Counted from the stretch's first letter, positions 47,327 through 58,192 are shown. The stretch is 64,000 nt of DNA from Oscarella lobularis (GCF_947507565.1 NC_089187.1:310001-374000); one strand, 5' to 3'. Program-made: numbers and translations. The notes: generated by a model from the sequence alone, not told the origin.

Positions 47327-47908
47327 CAATAGCAGTCCACTGCAGAACTCTTTTAGCCATAGTGATCATTATGACGTGTAATGCAAGCAATCTTTGTAGC
47401 GTAGCTAAGCTGTATCTAGACATAGGCTCGGGTTATGACGTCATTTTATTAATTTGCTAGTTTTTGGATTTGAACTGTAGAGAAAAATGAAACTATTACA
47501 ATGAACTACAATGACGATTGATGACTCTCTTCCTTATTTATTAGCAACAATGGGTGAGTTATGACGTCATATTTGGATATAATTAAATTTAGTTTTCTTT
47601 ATCAACCGAAAATAAATGACTGGCTATGACGTCATTTTATTTATTCGGCTAGCTGTTTGAAATTATAAATTATGGCAATCATCACTCCTCCAATGAAAAG
47701 CAGCGGCAATACTGTACGTGTACTGATCGCGTATAGAACGGCATTTTAATTTTAGAATTGAACCTTCTCATTAGTTATTGTGACCGTGAGTCATCCTCCC
47801 CTCCTCTCCAGGGGATGGAGTTCGCAGACATAATTTCATTAGTCGAGCTATTGGAATTCATTATTCGCCTCGCGTTGTGTGCAGAAGCAGGGGTTCGAGC
47901 GACGCTCC
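47327..47908. other. Spacer between HDAC and the EAR-propeller gene
   Basis: No coding exon recognised. AT-rich, with four repeats of a TATGACGTCAT-like palindromic octamer core (TGACGTCA, a CRE-type sequence) at about 47376, 47436, 47561 and 47627. A splice acceptor (TGTGTGCAG) just before 47883 suggests an upstream noncoding exon of the next gene. Confidence 0.4.
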
Positions 47909-49914
47909 ATGTCGACGCACAGAACGCAGACGCCTCCGCCGCCCTACACCGGCTACGCGTCGCGAAACGCGCCACACGCGGGCATCCTCCGGCGGACGGG
48001 CGGGGGCTGCACGACCGTCGCAGCGACGCGCGTCTACGCTCCCAACGCGGGAGTCGCCGAAATTGAATCGCGCGCAACGACAGCGGCGTCGACTCCGTCG
48101 CGACGACAGGCGGAGACGAAGCCGAGGAGAACGGCGTCCGGCGGCGGTAGTCTAGCGACGTCGAACAGCGGGCCGTTTATGACAAAATTGACGTGTGCCA
48201 TGCTCGTTATTGCGCTTCTCGTCTCGTGCGCTGCATTCGTGTTGGCCCTAGTCACTCTAATGACGACGACCAAAAGCACCGTGACGGCGGTAAAGATAAC
48301 GACGATACGCGGTAGTGCAACGTAAAGCGGAATGTTGATGATTAGGGCGAGAGCAAAAAGGAAACTGACGATGAGGTTGGCACGACGCCTCGCCGTCTAT
48401 GAGAAACTCGATTGGCGGTGTTTTATTTCCCTATAAGGTTTCGGAGCTGGGCGTCATAAACGACGATTGGGTGCGGTTGGAGAATTTTTTTTGTGTCGTC
48501 TGGGGAGGTGGGGTCCGTTTCGACAGCGCCTCTAGCGGTGTTTGCTTACCCTTAGGCGAGCAAGACGAAGATTGAGGAACTGGAAGCGGCTCTGGAAAAA
48601 ATGCAGACGTTGGAAAAGCGAATTAGTTCGATTGAAGAAACGGTGAGATAAATTGGGAAAATTTATTGCGTTAGAGAACGGTGATTTCGATTTCTAAGGT
48701 TCGGGAAATGGGGGAAGAGCTGAGAAAACAAAAGAATGCCAGCAAGGTACAGTACAAAATTCCCCTCTGCGCACTGTTCTATACTCAGTCTGTGTTTTTG
48801 CGTAGACTTGCTCGTCGTCAAAACGAGGTACGTAAATACGTATATTCTTATTAGTTCCATGATCATGGCTTCAGAGTCTCGTATCTTCAAACTTTCCTCT
48901 GAGCTTCCCAATAGTGGTGCAGCCCATGACGTAGAACCTTTCACCATCAATGGCGATTATTACATTGCAGTTGCCAAATACCGAGTCCATACGGCCGACT
49001 CAATCATCTATAAATGGAATGGCGCTGGCTTTGATAAATATCAAACAGTTCCTACTTCTGGCGCTTTCGATTTGGAAGCGTTTCACGTCAATGGGAAAGC
49101 GTATCTAGCTGTAGCCAATAATAAGAACGAGACGTCAAATTACCACGTTGCTTCTGTCATACATCAGTGGAATGGAACTAGATTTGTTCCTTTCCAAACT
49201 ATACCGACTCACGGTGCGACAGCCATCAAGTTTTTTGACATTGATAACACACAATTTCTGGCCATCGTCAATGCAAAAGCGACAGTAAATTCTCTCATAA
49301 TCCGAAAATGGAACGGAGCGGAATTTGTAGCGTTTCAAACTCTAAACACTTCCACTGCTTATGACGTAGAACATTTCGCGATAGACGGTAGAGATTATTT
49401 GGCCGTGGCAAATCACCGACGATCCAATCGACCGGGCTATAGCACCAATTCTCACATCTACGAGTGGAGTGGCTCCAAGTTTGAAGAGTATCAGACTATA
49501 CACGTAATTGGTTCAAAAGACGTCCATGCGTTCAGCGCAGGCAACCGGCACTTCTTGATTTTTGCAAACCATTCACACACCAACGAGTCGAGTCGCAGTC
49601 GCTCGATGATCTACGAGTGGAAGTCTAGTTCAAAGCAATTCGTTTCGTCTCAGATCATTCCAACGAATGCGGTGAAATGGACGTCAGCCGAAATAGACGA
49701 AAATCTCTATTTATTTTCAGCCGAATGGGATTCGAGAGACGGCAGCGGTAAAGCTCTGTCTGGGATGTACAAGTGGACGACACATTTTTGCCCGTTTCAA
49801 CGTTTTTCAACAAGAGGGGCTCGGATCGTGAAACCATTTCGAATCAGTCACACAACGTACATGGCAGTAGCTCAATCGCGCGCAAGAACGTGTCCCATTT
49901 ACGAATGGAAATAA
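47909..49914 (+). CDS. Type II membrane protein with coiled-coil stalk and EAR/EPTP propeller
   Basis: Start ATG 47909 (MSTHRTQTPPPPYTGYASRN). A basic cytoplasmic head is followed by one membrane span (KLTCAMLVIALLVSCAAFVL), then a short coiled coil in separate exons (KIEELEAALEKMQTLEKRIS, VREMGEELRKQKN). A single large exon holds seven repeats of about 45-50 residues with the EAR/EPTP pattern (for example GAAHDVEPFTINGDYYIAVA, IIYKWNGAGFDKYQTVPTSG, VIHQWNGTRFVPFQTIPTHG). This fold is a seven-bladed propeller known from LGI, TSPEAR and ADGRV1. Several N-glycosylation sequons lie in the repeats. The predicted role is extracellular adhesion or receptor binding. The stop TAA is at 49912-49914, only 19 bp from the convergent HSF2BP stop. 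Confidence 0.85.
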
Positions 49915-49933
49915 ATATATGATAACCATTAAA

Positions 49934-51852
49934 CTACATAGTATTCGCCGGTTCGTCATCGTCATCTTCCCTTTCTTCTCTTGGAAGCTGTTCAATATCG
50001 GACAGAAGTTCTCTAGCAGCAGAGCTGACCTGCAGAAAGACATCGTTTCATATATAGACATGTCTTTTTGCAGTTTCTGCTACCTCTGGGTTCCTATTCT
50101 TAGTAAGAGATCCTAGGAGATCAGATGGAATCTATAGCCATAGAAAAAATCTAAGTGCCTATAAGTAGTCAGAGTCTACGCGTGCACGGACAGCTCTGAG
50201 TGCTTCTTGAGTGTAAAACTTAGACTTGGGCTCTAGCAATAGAGATTGAAGGAGTCTAGAAAGGGCTAGTATTGATATATAGACTTGAAGAAGGCGCGCA
50301 CTGACCGTAGACAATTAGTAACGTTCTCGGCATCTTTGCTGCCTTTTTATAAATCCGAAATCAACGGTTGTATTCGAGATTTTATTTACGTATTTACCCT
50401 TTAATTGGCCTCCTAGAATTGACAAGAGCTCGCTCTTGCTCGTGAGATAGTCTAGTCCGTTTCGATTGATACTGCGCTTCGTATATATAAGATTATAGTT
50501 TGAGCTCAGTATCAAAATACCTAACGTTGTATAGCCCCATAAGAATAAGGCTAAATAGTGCGATTTTTTAAAATTAAAACTCGTCGATTTAGCAAGCACC
50601 TAAGTTTACTTTTTCAGTCGAGAACTGCAGCACATTTTATCCGACGACGTCGCCACGACGGGGCCGGCGTCTCCCCGGGCCGCCGGACGCGTCGGCGCGT
50701 CGCTCAAAGTGCGAATCATGCAATCGAGCACCGTTCGACCGCTCGCCGACGTCGCGAGAAATTCTCGTCCCGACGGAGAAGCAGCAATGTCTGTGAAAAA
50801 AATTCTACCGTGCCGGTTTTTTTTCAAAAAAAAATATTCTCTAATTGCACTCGTAATTATTCCGCAGAGAGACAATATGAATTGTCCTTCGTCGGATTGA
50901 TCTGCCGGAAGTCGTAGCGGATACGTCGCCAAGCAGCTCGTCATGGTAACGACGATGACGTCGAAAAACGATTCGACCATAGTCTGAACATAAACCAATT
51001 AATTAATTAATTAATTAATTAATTAACCCAGCGTTATGTCAAATAATTCGTATTATTTTTTTACTCCAGATAGAATTGCGTCGACGCTGCTCTCTATCCG
51101 GGAAAGACGCCAGAGAAGTGTGCACGCGGAAGCGCCCATAGTCGAGCAGAAATTCGATTGGTCGGCTAATTGTTCTCTAAGTTCCGATATCTCGCACTGA
51201 GAGTACACGCGACGTATAGAATAAATATTAAATTATATATTATTTTACCTTTGCTGCGTAATTTTCCTAATTAATTAAATAATTGATTGATTGATTTATG
51301 CTCGTTGATTTTTATTTAATTATTAGGTACCTCTTTTTGTTTTTCTAATTCAGCTTGGAGAACGTCTATGCGTTTTTCGGCGTGTTTTTTCTCCTGCTGT
51401 AACGCTAATACTTGCGATCGTCGAAAATGTAATTCTTAGACAATTTAATAATTTTATTTAATTATTCGTAATCTGGGGAAACCTTGCTCGTATTCTCGTC
51501 CTTTTGATAGAGCCCGGATGTGACGTTTTCCAGCGATCTACGCGAGGATTCAAGAGAAATGGATCGGTGTACAGTGGTTTGCTCGACTTTGGGAAGAAAC
51601 TCTTTCATCTGCATGACTTCTGTGACGAGTCGTTCGAGTTCGCGCTTCGAGACGATGACGTTATCGTGCGTAAAAGTGCGCGCGAGCGACGTCGATGATT
51701 CGATTAATCTGCCCACGTTTGCGCTCAGCTGCGACGTCTAAATGGGACGTCTACGAGGCGACAATTAGACAAACAGAGCTAAACTGACGACGCAGCGCAG
51801 TTCCTCTTTCGTCTCCATCTCTTCCGGAGCCTATGACTGAATTCCCGTTCAT
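49934..51852 (-). CDS. HSF2BP: HSF2BP/MEILB2-like protein (meiotic BRCA2 localiser)
   Basis: HSF2BP binds BRCA2 and brings recombinases to meiotic double-strand breaks. The N-terminal coiled coil has VSKRELERLVTEVMQMKEFL, matching the human KKDLERLTTEVMQIRDFL block. The armadillo-like C-terminal half has TMVESFFDVIVVTMTS, QSDEGQFILSLCGIITSAI, SPSGREFLATSASGRTVLDC, LILMGLYNVSINRNGLDYL, RLLQSLLLEPKSKFYTQEAL and VSSAARELLSDIEQL. It ends in an acidic tail; TAG at 49936-49934. The start is uncertain: ATG 51852 is chosen because ATG 51933, also in frame, overlaps the start codon of the divergent gene. Exons around 50820 are approximate. Finding it outside vertebrates fits an ancient meiotic role. 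Confidence 0.82.
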
Positions 51853-51931
51853 TGGCTTGTTGATGTCACGTGATATCGCCTCGCACTGGGCAGATTCGAC
51901 CGATCTGTCTTTCGCTTCCGAAGTATAGGAC

Positions 51932-53723
51932 ATGAATCACGGCATCGCAAAGCAGGACTACGTTCGCTTACTCGATGGTCGAACGACGGTAATCTCGTCG
52001 TCGCAGCCGTTTGCACGTCTTTAGAGGCGCCTTCTCTCCTCCGCGTTTAGCGCAAAGTTTTCTTCGTTCTCCGAAGTATCACGTTGTCTGGCATTCCGTG
52101 TTTGGAGATCTATCACGGCGTCGATAAACGGGAAATCAACGCGCACGAACTCGTCTCCGTGCGTCGAATCGGGCCGAGACGACTGCGAAAGAAGACCTCC
52201 CTCCGCTTGCAAGTAAACGCATACCCGGAAAAAGGGCCCCCACCGCTCGATTCTCCATTGTCTAGCTGTGCTGCGTGTCGGAACCGATAACTACAATTGT
52301 TTTCGATACGGAAGAAGATCAAAGAGACTGGGAAGCGAAAATAAATGCGATTTTCTTCGAAAGCCTTAGTACGTGTGGAAGCCCCGCCCCCGCCCCCACC
52401 CACTCAATCCCCGGGAATTATTTCCTGCTTTGTAGAATCGTTCGCTATTTTCGTCGCTCGCTCTTCCGATCGCGTTCCGACGAGCGACGGCATGGTCGAA
52501 GCGACGCTCGAGATATGGAGTCGCGATCTCGTCGTATCGAGCGCCGATCGCGATCGATCGCCGCTTCACAAGATCTCGCTGCGCGGCATCGACGGTTTTT
52601 CCGTCGTGCCCGGTCTGCGCGACACCAAAGAGATCCTCATTCGCTTTCGCACGTACGATGAAAGAAATCTAAGAAGAAAGAAAAAAAGTAGCGCGCGCAA
52701 TTCGGTTTCCTAGGCTCCCAGCGGGATCAGTCGGCGAACTGTGCTTCTGGTCAAAGCACTCGCACGATGTCGTACTGGCATTGGAAGAAGCGCTGAAACA
52801 TTGTAAACGAACAAAAGATAGATCAGACAGCAGTGCTGCTGTTTGCCCTACGACACCAAAGCGTATGTATCAATTGGCAATATTTTAGCACGCGCGTTAG
52901 TGGAACCCTCTTTATCTTCTTATATGCAGGACCTTCGATGAGAAGGTTTCGTCGCTATAACTCCGAATCGGATCTCACAATTGAAGAGGAGTCAAAGCCA
53001 CCACAGGTCATGTATCATACAATAGCGCCATCTTCTCACTCACCCAATCAGTCCGCGACCATAAAGAAAGCAATACCCCTTCCTCCTCTAAGTAAACGCG
53101 TAAATCGACTGACAGATGATGGCGACTATGCTTTCATCAACGAATTCGGCATGAGAGAGAGAACGGTCCAACGCGGAGACTATAGCTACATAGACGTTCT
53201 TCGAATAACGCATAGTTGCAGTCCCCCGCCGATTTCGATGGGAAATTATCCGCAATTGAGTAGGTCTTTTGTGACTGAGAGCAAGGTGAAGAGGCAAGAG
53301 CAACGACTGCCTTTGCCAACTCCGAGACCCGTCGATACCTTACCTCATCCGAACCAAGAAGAGGAGGAGGAGGAGGAGGAGGAAGAGAAAAAGAAGCACG
53401 AATATTTAGAGCTATTAGATTTCTGTGATGACGATCATGATGATGATGATGAGGAAGAGGAGGACGAGGACGATGAGGATGAGGACGATTACGAAGTTCC
53501 TCCTGACGAGGAGTCTGGAGAGGACGAGGATGAGGACGATTATGAAGTTCCTCCTGACGAGGAGTCTGGAGAGGACGAGGATGAGGACGATTATGAAGTT
53601 CCTCCTGAGGAGTCGGTAGGGGATGAAGATTACGAAGATATTGTCATGGAATCTGGCCAAGGCAACGACGCTACAGAGCCCACATACATGAATTTCACGG
53701 AAGACGTTCCGCCCGTAGTATGA
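51932..53723 (+). CDS. DOK-like adaptor: PH, IRS-type PTB and YEVPP-repeat tail
   Basis: DOK proteins are membrane-recruited substrates of tyrosine kinases. Exon 1 (51932-51988) and exon 2 (52051-52212) give the PH domain start (KQDYVRLLDGRTT, RKVFFVLRSITLSGIPCLEI); exon 3 completes it (TIVFDTEEDQRDWEAKINAI). The PTB domain is near 52440-52800 (MVEATLEIWSRDLVVSSADR, HKISLRGIDGFSVVPGLRDT, GELCFWSKHSHDVVLALEEA). The tail has candidate phosphotyrosines: GDYAFINE, GDYSYIDV, three copies of DDYEVPP spaced 21 residues apart in an acidic repeat, DEDYEDIV, and PTYMNF. YxxP suits CRK or RasGAP SH2 domains and YMN suits GRB2, from known SH2 preferences. Stop at 53723. The start codon overlaps a possible HSF2BP start on the other strand. 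Confidence 0.8.
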
Positions 53724-53905
53724 GTGTAGATACAAAGTGTTTTTGGCGCGTTTCCCTAGGGATGTCTAGATGCGATACATAATCGATCTTAGAGAGTTTC
53801 AATACAAATTTCATTTTTCTCCTGGAAAACCCTCCCCCTTACTTATGCTAGGATACAAAAAATGCACACAAAAGTTAATAGTTAATCCCCCCTGAGTCAT
53901 ACACA

Positions 53906-54562
53906 TCAAATGACTTTTTGCGTGTGCAGAACGACTAGCGTTATGACGCCGGCTATAATGAGCAATACGACGACGAGCAAAATTATCCATTTCTTATTCT
54001 GCCACCACATCTTTCGCCTCAGCTGAACGCTCGACTTTTTAAACGAATCGGCCGAATGGGCCAATTCTTCGGTCTTTCCGACCAGCACTTCGATTTTTTC
54101 GCCGCGTTCGAGAACCTTGTCGATATTCTGCGTCATGATGCCCTTCACTTCGTCGATTTGATCCTGCAAGGCGCCCAATTGGCCGGGCATGCGTTCGACG
54201 TTGAAACGCTGCATTTGTTCGGCGAGAACGTTGGAGAAATCGCGACTGAGCTCGTAGGCGTTCGCCGAACGCGCGCGTTGGCGAAGATTCGTCGATCCCG
54301 ACGTGAATCGGCGTTTTATTTCGAATAGGAAGCCGAACGCCTGACTGCGTCGGTAGTCGCGACCGGCGAGGCACATGTAGATGATTCCGTCTTCGATTAC
54401 GACGTGGAAAAGGTGTTCGTCGGCCGTGTACGTGATTTTCGCGTCTTCGACGGCGAGACGCGCGAGAACGCTCGCGGCGATCGTTTCGAAATTGCCGCTC
54501 ATGTCCGTGTGATCGCATAGGATCGTCGGGCCACGAGCTACGACCGAATAAACGATGGACAT
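53906..54562 (-). CDS. VAMP7: VAMP7, longin R-SNARE, single exon
   Basis: A 218-residue v-SNARE for late endosome, lysosome and secretory fusion (human 220). It has an N-terminal longin domain (SIVYSVVARGPTILCDHTDM, FGFLFEIKRRF), a SNARE helix with the zero-layer Arg (QNIDKVLERGEKIEVLVGKT, LRRKMWWQNKK) and a C-terminal anchor (WIILLVVVLLIIAGVITLVV). It has no intron although most neighbours are intron-rich, so it may be an old retrocopy that replaced the parent, or simply have lost its introns. Its start is 107 bp from that of the first 14-3-3 gene, head to head. Confidence 0.95.
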   Translation of the reverse strand: MSIVYSVVARGPTILCDHTDMSGNFETIAASVLARLAVEDAKITYTADEHLFHVVIEDGIIYMCLAGRDYRRSQAFGFLFEIKRRFTSGSTNLRQRARSANAYELSRDFSNVLAEQMQRFNVERMPGQLGALQDQIDEVKGIMTQNIDKVLERGEKIEVLVGKTEELAHSADSFKKSSVQLRRKMWWQNKKWIILLVVVLLIIAGVITLVVLHTQKVI

Positions 54563-54669
54563 CGCGATCGACTACGAACGACACCAAATAAGGTCAACGA
54601 AATGACGTTATGCGCATAGTTATGCACGCGCGTTAACACCGTCACGAGAACAACGCGAAGGAACAAACA
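54563..54669. promoter_or_regulatory. Divergent promoter between VAMP7 and the first 14-3-3 copy
   Basis: 107 bp separate the start codons. It contains CACGCGCGTTAAC at 54625-54637, a version of the element found before all four 14-3-3 copies, preceded by TGCGCATAGTTA. Confidence 0.55.
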
Positions 54670-55428
54670 ATGTCCGCGGATCGATTCGTTCACCTGGCAA
54701 AAGTGGCCGAGGCAGCCGAGCGCTACGAAAACATGTCAGATTTCATGCGTCAATACATCGAAGCCAAGCAGGGCGATCTGACGGGGGAAGAACGCAATCT
54801 TTTCTCAGTCGCCTACAAAAACATCGTGGGAGCGCGTCGCAGCTCCTGGCGCATCATTAGTAGCGTTGAGCAAAAGAAAACCGACGACAACGAGGTGGCA
54901 TTGGTGAGAGATTATAGGAAGAAAATCGAAGAGGAGTTGGAAAAGGTTTGCAATGAAGTCATCGACCTCCTCACCGATTCGTTGATACCGAGCCAAGAGA
55001 AAAGCGACGACGATGAAGCAGCCGTTTTCTATTTGAAAATGAAGGGCGATTATTATCGCTATTTGGCCGAAGTGGCCACACAGGATAACAAAGATGAAGT
55101 CGTTGGCAAATCCAATGAAGCCTATGATGGTGCGTGGGAGAAGGCAAAGGAAAAATTGAAATCGACGCATCCGATTCGACTCGGCTTGGCTCTCAATTAT
55201 TCCGTCTTTCATTATGAGATTAGGAATAAGCCGGATAAGGCATGTAAGCTGGCAAAAATGGCGTTTGACGACGCAATTGCCGAGTTGGATCAGCTGAGCG
55301 AGGATTCTTATAAGGATAGCACGCTCATTATGCAGTTGCTCAGAGATAACTTGACGCTCTGGACATCTGATCAAGAAAGCGGTCAAGAGGAAGATCCTCC
55401 TGCAGGAGAGGCTGCTCCTCAGTCCTGA
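54670..55428 (+). CDS. 14-3-3 protein, tandem copy 1
   Basis: 252 residues, no intron. It has the family N-terminus ([20 protein letters not shown]), the pocket residues in [18 protein letters not shown] and [15 protein letters not shown], and the signature [18 protein letters not shown] near the C-terminus, then an acidic tail ending GEAAPQS. Its helix-9 segment is almost identical at the DNA level to copy 4 (shared stretch around 55025-55160 and 57795-57930), a sign of gene conversion. Confidence 0.95.
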   Translation: MSADRFVHLAKVAEAAERYENMSDFMRQYIEAKQGDLTGEERNLFSVAYKNIVGARRSSWRIISSVEQKKTDDNEVALVRDYRKKIEEELEKVCNEVIDLLTDSLIPSQEKSDDDEAAVFYLKMKGDYYRYLAEVATQDNKDEVVGKSNEAYDGAWEKAKEKLKSTHPIRLGLALNYSVFHYEIRNKPDKACKLAKMAFDDAIAELDQLSEDSYKDSTLIMQLLRDNLTLWTSDQESGQEEDPPAGEAAPQS

Positions 55429-55583
55429 GAAATAGACTACGTTCAGTTGCTTGTGTTGTGTCGAGGAGTACGTGATTGTGTGTTTTCGTTCACCGGATTT
55501 TTTCGTTGTCTGCCTATATACGATTGTGACTTCAATAAATTCATTGAAAAGAGCATACGGGGGAGGGGCCGGCATACCTGATA

Positions 55584-55601
55584 CACGCGCGCTAACGAGT
55601 T
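55584..55601 (+). promoter_or_regulatory. Shared CACGCGCGCTAACGAG element before the 14-3-3 copies
   Basis: CACGCGCGCTAACGAGTT occurs here and again within 56462-56482 and at 57379-57396, with a weaker version at 54625-54637. In each case it lies 30-46 bp before the start codon. Conservation is sharper than in the surrounding spacer, so it is probably a core promoter or initiator-type element for the cluster. Confidence 0.6.
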
Positions 55602-55613
55602 CACGCAGACAAG

Positions 55614-56345
55614 ATGGCAGATCAATTCGCTCAACAGGCAAAGCTCGCCGAGCAAGCCGAGCGCTACGACGACATGACAGAGTACATGCGTCAGCTTGTC
55701 GAAGCCAAAAAGGGCGATTTGACGACCGAAGAACGCAATCTTCTCTCGGTCGCCTACAAAAACGTCGTGGGAGCGCGTCGCAACGCCTGGCGCGTCCTAA
55801 GTAGCATCGAACAAAAAGATCCATCGGATTTGTTGCAAGACTATCGGATCAAAGTCGAAGGCGAATTGGAAAAGATCTGCAACGACGTCATCGGCCTTCT
55901 CGACAAGTCGTTGATACCAACGAGCAAAGAGCGAAGCGGCGACGACGAACAAACGGCGAAGGAAGGGCGCGTCTTCTATTTGAAAATGAAGGGCGATTAT
56001 TATCGCTATTTGGCCGAAGTAAAAAAGGAAGATGAAAAAGTGAAGAAATCCTACGAAGCCTATAGAAAAGCGGAGGACACGGCAAAGGAAGAATTGCCAT
56101 CGACGCATCCGATTCGACTCGGCTTGGCTCTCAATTTCTCCGTCTTTCATTATGAGATTAAAAATGAGCCGAAAGAGGCATGTAAGCTGGCGAAAGAGGC
56201 ATTTGACGACGCTATTGCCGAGTTGGATCAGCTGAAAGAAGATTCTTATAAGGATAGCACGCTCATTATGCAGTTGCTCAGAGATAATTTGACGCTCTGG
56301 ACGTCTGATGTAGGCGTCGAAGAGAATGAAGGTGATGATAAGTGA
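55614..56345 (+). CDS. 14-3-3 protein, tandem copy 2
   Basis: 243 residues, no intron, 185 bp after copy 1. Contains [39 protein letters not shown] and [18 protein letters not shown]. It is the shortest copy, with a shorter variable loop around residues 100-120 and tail ending ENEGDDK. A CACGCGCGCTAACGAG element lies 30 bp before the start. Confidence 0.95.
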   Translation: MADQFAQQAKLAEQAERYDDMTEYMRQLVEAKKGDLTTEERNLLSVAYKNVVGARRNAWRVLSSIEQKDPSDLLQDYRIKVEGELEKICNDVIGLLDKSLIPTSKERSGDDEQTAKEGRVFYLKMKGDYYRYLAEVKKEDEKVKKSYEAYRKAEDTAKEELPSTHPIRLGLALNFSVFHYEIKNEPKEACKLAKEAFDDAIAELDQLKEDSYKDSTLIMQLLRDNLTLWTSDVGVEENEGDDK

Positions 56346-56504
56346 GGAATAGACTAAGCTCAATTGGCGAGAAGTACGTGATTGTTTGTTTACGCGTTCA
56401 CCTGATTTTTTTTGTGTCTGCTTCAATAAAGTCTCCTACTGTAGGTACGGGAATAGTTAGAGCACGCGCGCGCTAACGAGTTCTCAGTTTTCACGCAACA
56501 CAAG

Positions 56505-57278
56505 ATGGCGGACGGCATCGTTCATCTCGCAAAGATCGCCGAGCAAGCCGAGCGCTACGACGACATGACAAAATACATGCGTCAACTCGTCGAAATCAAA
56601 AAGGGCGATTTGACGACGGAAGAACGCAATCTTCTCTCGGTCGCCTACAAAAACGTCGTCGGAGCGCGTCGCAGTTCGTGGCGCATCGTCAGTAGCGTTG
56701 AGCAAAAGAAAGAGTCGGAAGGTGATACCGGGGCGGTGGAAGTGGCAAAAGAATATAGGATCAAAATCGAAGACGAGTTGAAAAAGATCTGCAATGATGT
56801 CATCGACCTTCTCGACAGCTCGTTGATAAAAACGAGCGAAGAACAAAGCGGCGGCGACGGCGAACAAGCGTCGAACGAAGCAGCCGTTTTCTATTTGAAA
56901 ATGAAGGGCGATTATTATCGCTATTTGGCTGAAACGGCTACAGCAGAGAGAGCTGACGTCATTGAAAAGTCCGAGGATGCCTATACCAAGGCGTGGGAAA
57001 AGGCAAAGGAAACGTTGAAATCGACGCATCCGATTCGACTCGGCTTGGCTCTCAATTATTCCGTGTTTTATTACGAGATTAAAAATGAGCAAAAGAAGGC
57101 GTGCGAGCAGGCGAAAATGGCGTTTGACGACGCAATTGCCGAGTTGGATCAGTTGAACGAGGAGTCTTATAAGGATAGCACGCTCATAATGCAGTTGCTC
57201 AGAGATAATTTGACGCTCTGGACGGCTGACGCTGGCAAAGACGAAGATGATGGAGACGAAGAGGTCCCTCAGGACTGA
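56505..57278 (+). CDS. 14-3-3 protein, tandem copy 3
   Basis: 257 residues, no intron, 159 bp after copy 2. Contains [38 protein letters not shown] and [18 protein letters not shown], with an acidic tail ending DGDEEVPQD. The pocket Lys, Arg, Arg and Tyr residues are present. Confidence 0.95.
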   Translation: MADGIVHLAKIAEQAERYDDMTKYMRQLVEIKKGDLTTEERNLLSVAYKNVVGARRSSWRIVSSVEQKKESEGDTGAVEVAKEYRIKIEDELKKICNDVIDLLDSSLIKTSEEQSGGDGEQASNEAAVFYLKMKGDYYRYLAETATAERADVIEKSEDAYTKAWEKAKETLKSTHPIRLGLALNYSVFYYEIKNEQKKACEQAKMAFDDAIAELDQLNEESYKDSTLIMQLLRDNLTLWTADAGKDEDDGDEEVPQD

Positions 57279-57424
57279 GAAACAGACTAAGCTCAATTGT
57301 TTGTTTTTGTTGCTTGTCATTGTGTGTTTGTGTGTTGTGTGTACTGTAAAGCATATGCGGGAATGCGCATAGTTAAAGCACGCGCGCTAACGAGTTCTCA
57401 CTTTTCACGCAGGGGGGAGACAAG

Positions 57425-58192
57425 ATGGCGGCGGAACCGTCGGCGGAACAAATCCTTCAATTTGCAAAGCTCGCCGAGCAAGCCGAGCGCTACGACGACA
57501 TGACAAAATACATGAGTCAACTCGTCGGCATCAAAAACGGCAATCTGACGACCGAAGAACGCAATCTTCTCTCGGTCGCCTACAAAAACGTCGTCGGAGC
57601 GCGTCGCAGTTCGTGGCGCGTCGTATCGAGTCTCGCCGATAAGAAGGGAAACGAGGGGGCGGTCGATGAGACGAAAAAGTACCAGGAGACAATCGTCGAC
57701 GAATTGTCGAAGATTTGCGCTCAAGTCCTCAAGCTCCTCGACGAATTGTTGATACCAAAGAGCGACTATGAGGGGGACGAAGCGGCGAGCGAAGCAGCCG
57801 TTTTCTATTTGAAAATGAAGGGCGATTATTATCGCTATTTGGCCGAAGTGGCCACACAGGATAACAAAGATGAAGTCGTTGGCAAATCCAATGAAGCCTA
57901 TGATGGTGCGTGGGAGAAGGCAAAGGAAAAATTGAAACCGACGAATCCGATTCGACTCGGCTTGGCTCTCAATTTTTCCGTCTTTCATTATGAGATTAGG
58001 AATAAGCCGGCGGAGGCATGTACGCTGGCAAAATCGGCATTTGATGACGCAATTGCCAAGTTGGATCAGCTCAGCGAGGATTCTTATAAGGATAGCACGC
58101 TCATTATGCAATTGCTCAGAGATAACTTGACGCTCTGGCAATCGGAATCGGAAGACGCCGAGGTTGAAGACGTCGAAGCAGATGGCGAGTAG
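57425..58192 (+). CDS. 14-3-3 protein, tandem copy 4
   Basis: 255 residues, no intron, 146 bp after copy 3. The N-terminus is longer ([20 protein letters not shown]). Contains [39 protein letters not shown] and [18 protein letters not shown], with a very acidic tail ending VEADGE. It shares a nearly identical mid-C-terminal block with copy 1. Confidence 0.95.
   Translation: MAAEPSAEQILQFAKLAEQAERYDDMTKYMSQLVGIKNGNLTTEERNLLSVAYKNVVGARRSSWRVVSSLADKKGNEGAVDETKKYQETIVDELSKICAQVLKLLDELLIPKSDYEGDEAASEAAVFYLKMKGDYYRYLAEVATQDNKDEVVGKSNEAYDGAWEKAKEKLKPTNPIRLGLALNFSVFHYEIRNKPAEACTLAKSAFDDAIAKLDQLSEDSYKDSTLIMQLLRDNLTLWQSESEDAEVEDVEADGE

Noticed and set aside
54805-58141. Long minus-strand ORFs (up to 339 codons) opposite the 14-3-3 cluster
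   Set aside because: They are antisense shadows of conserved 14-3-3 coding sequence and repeat with each copy; the plus-strand products are unambiguous.
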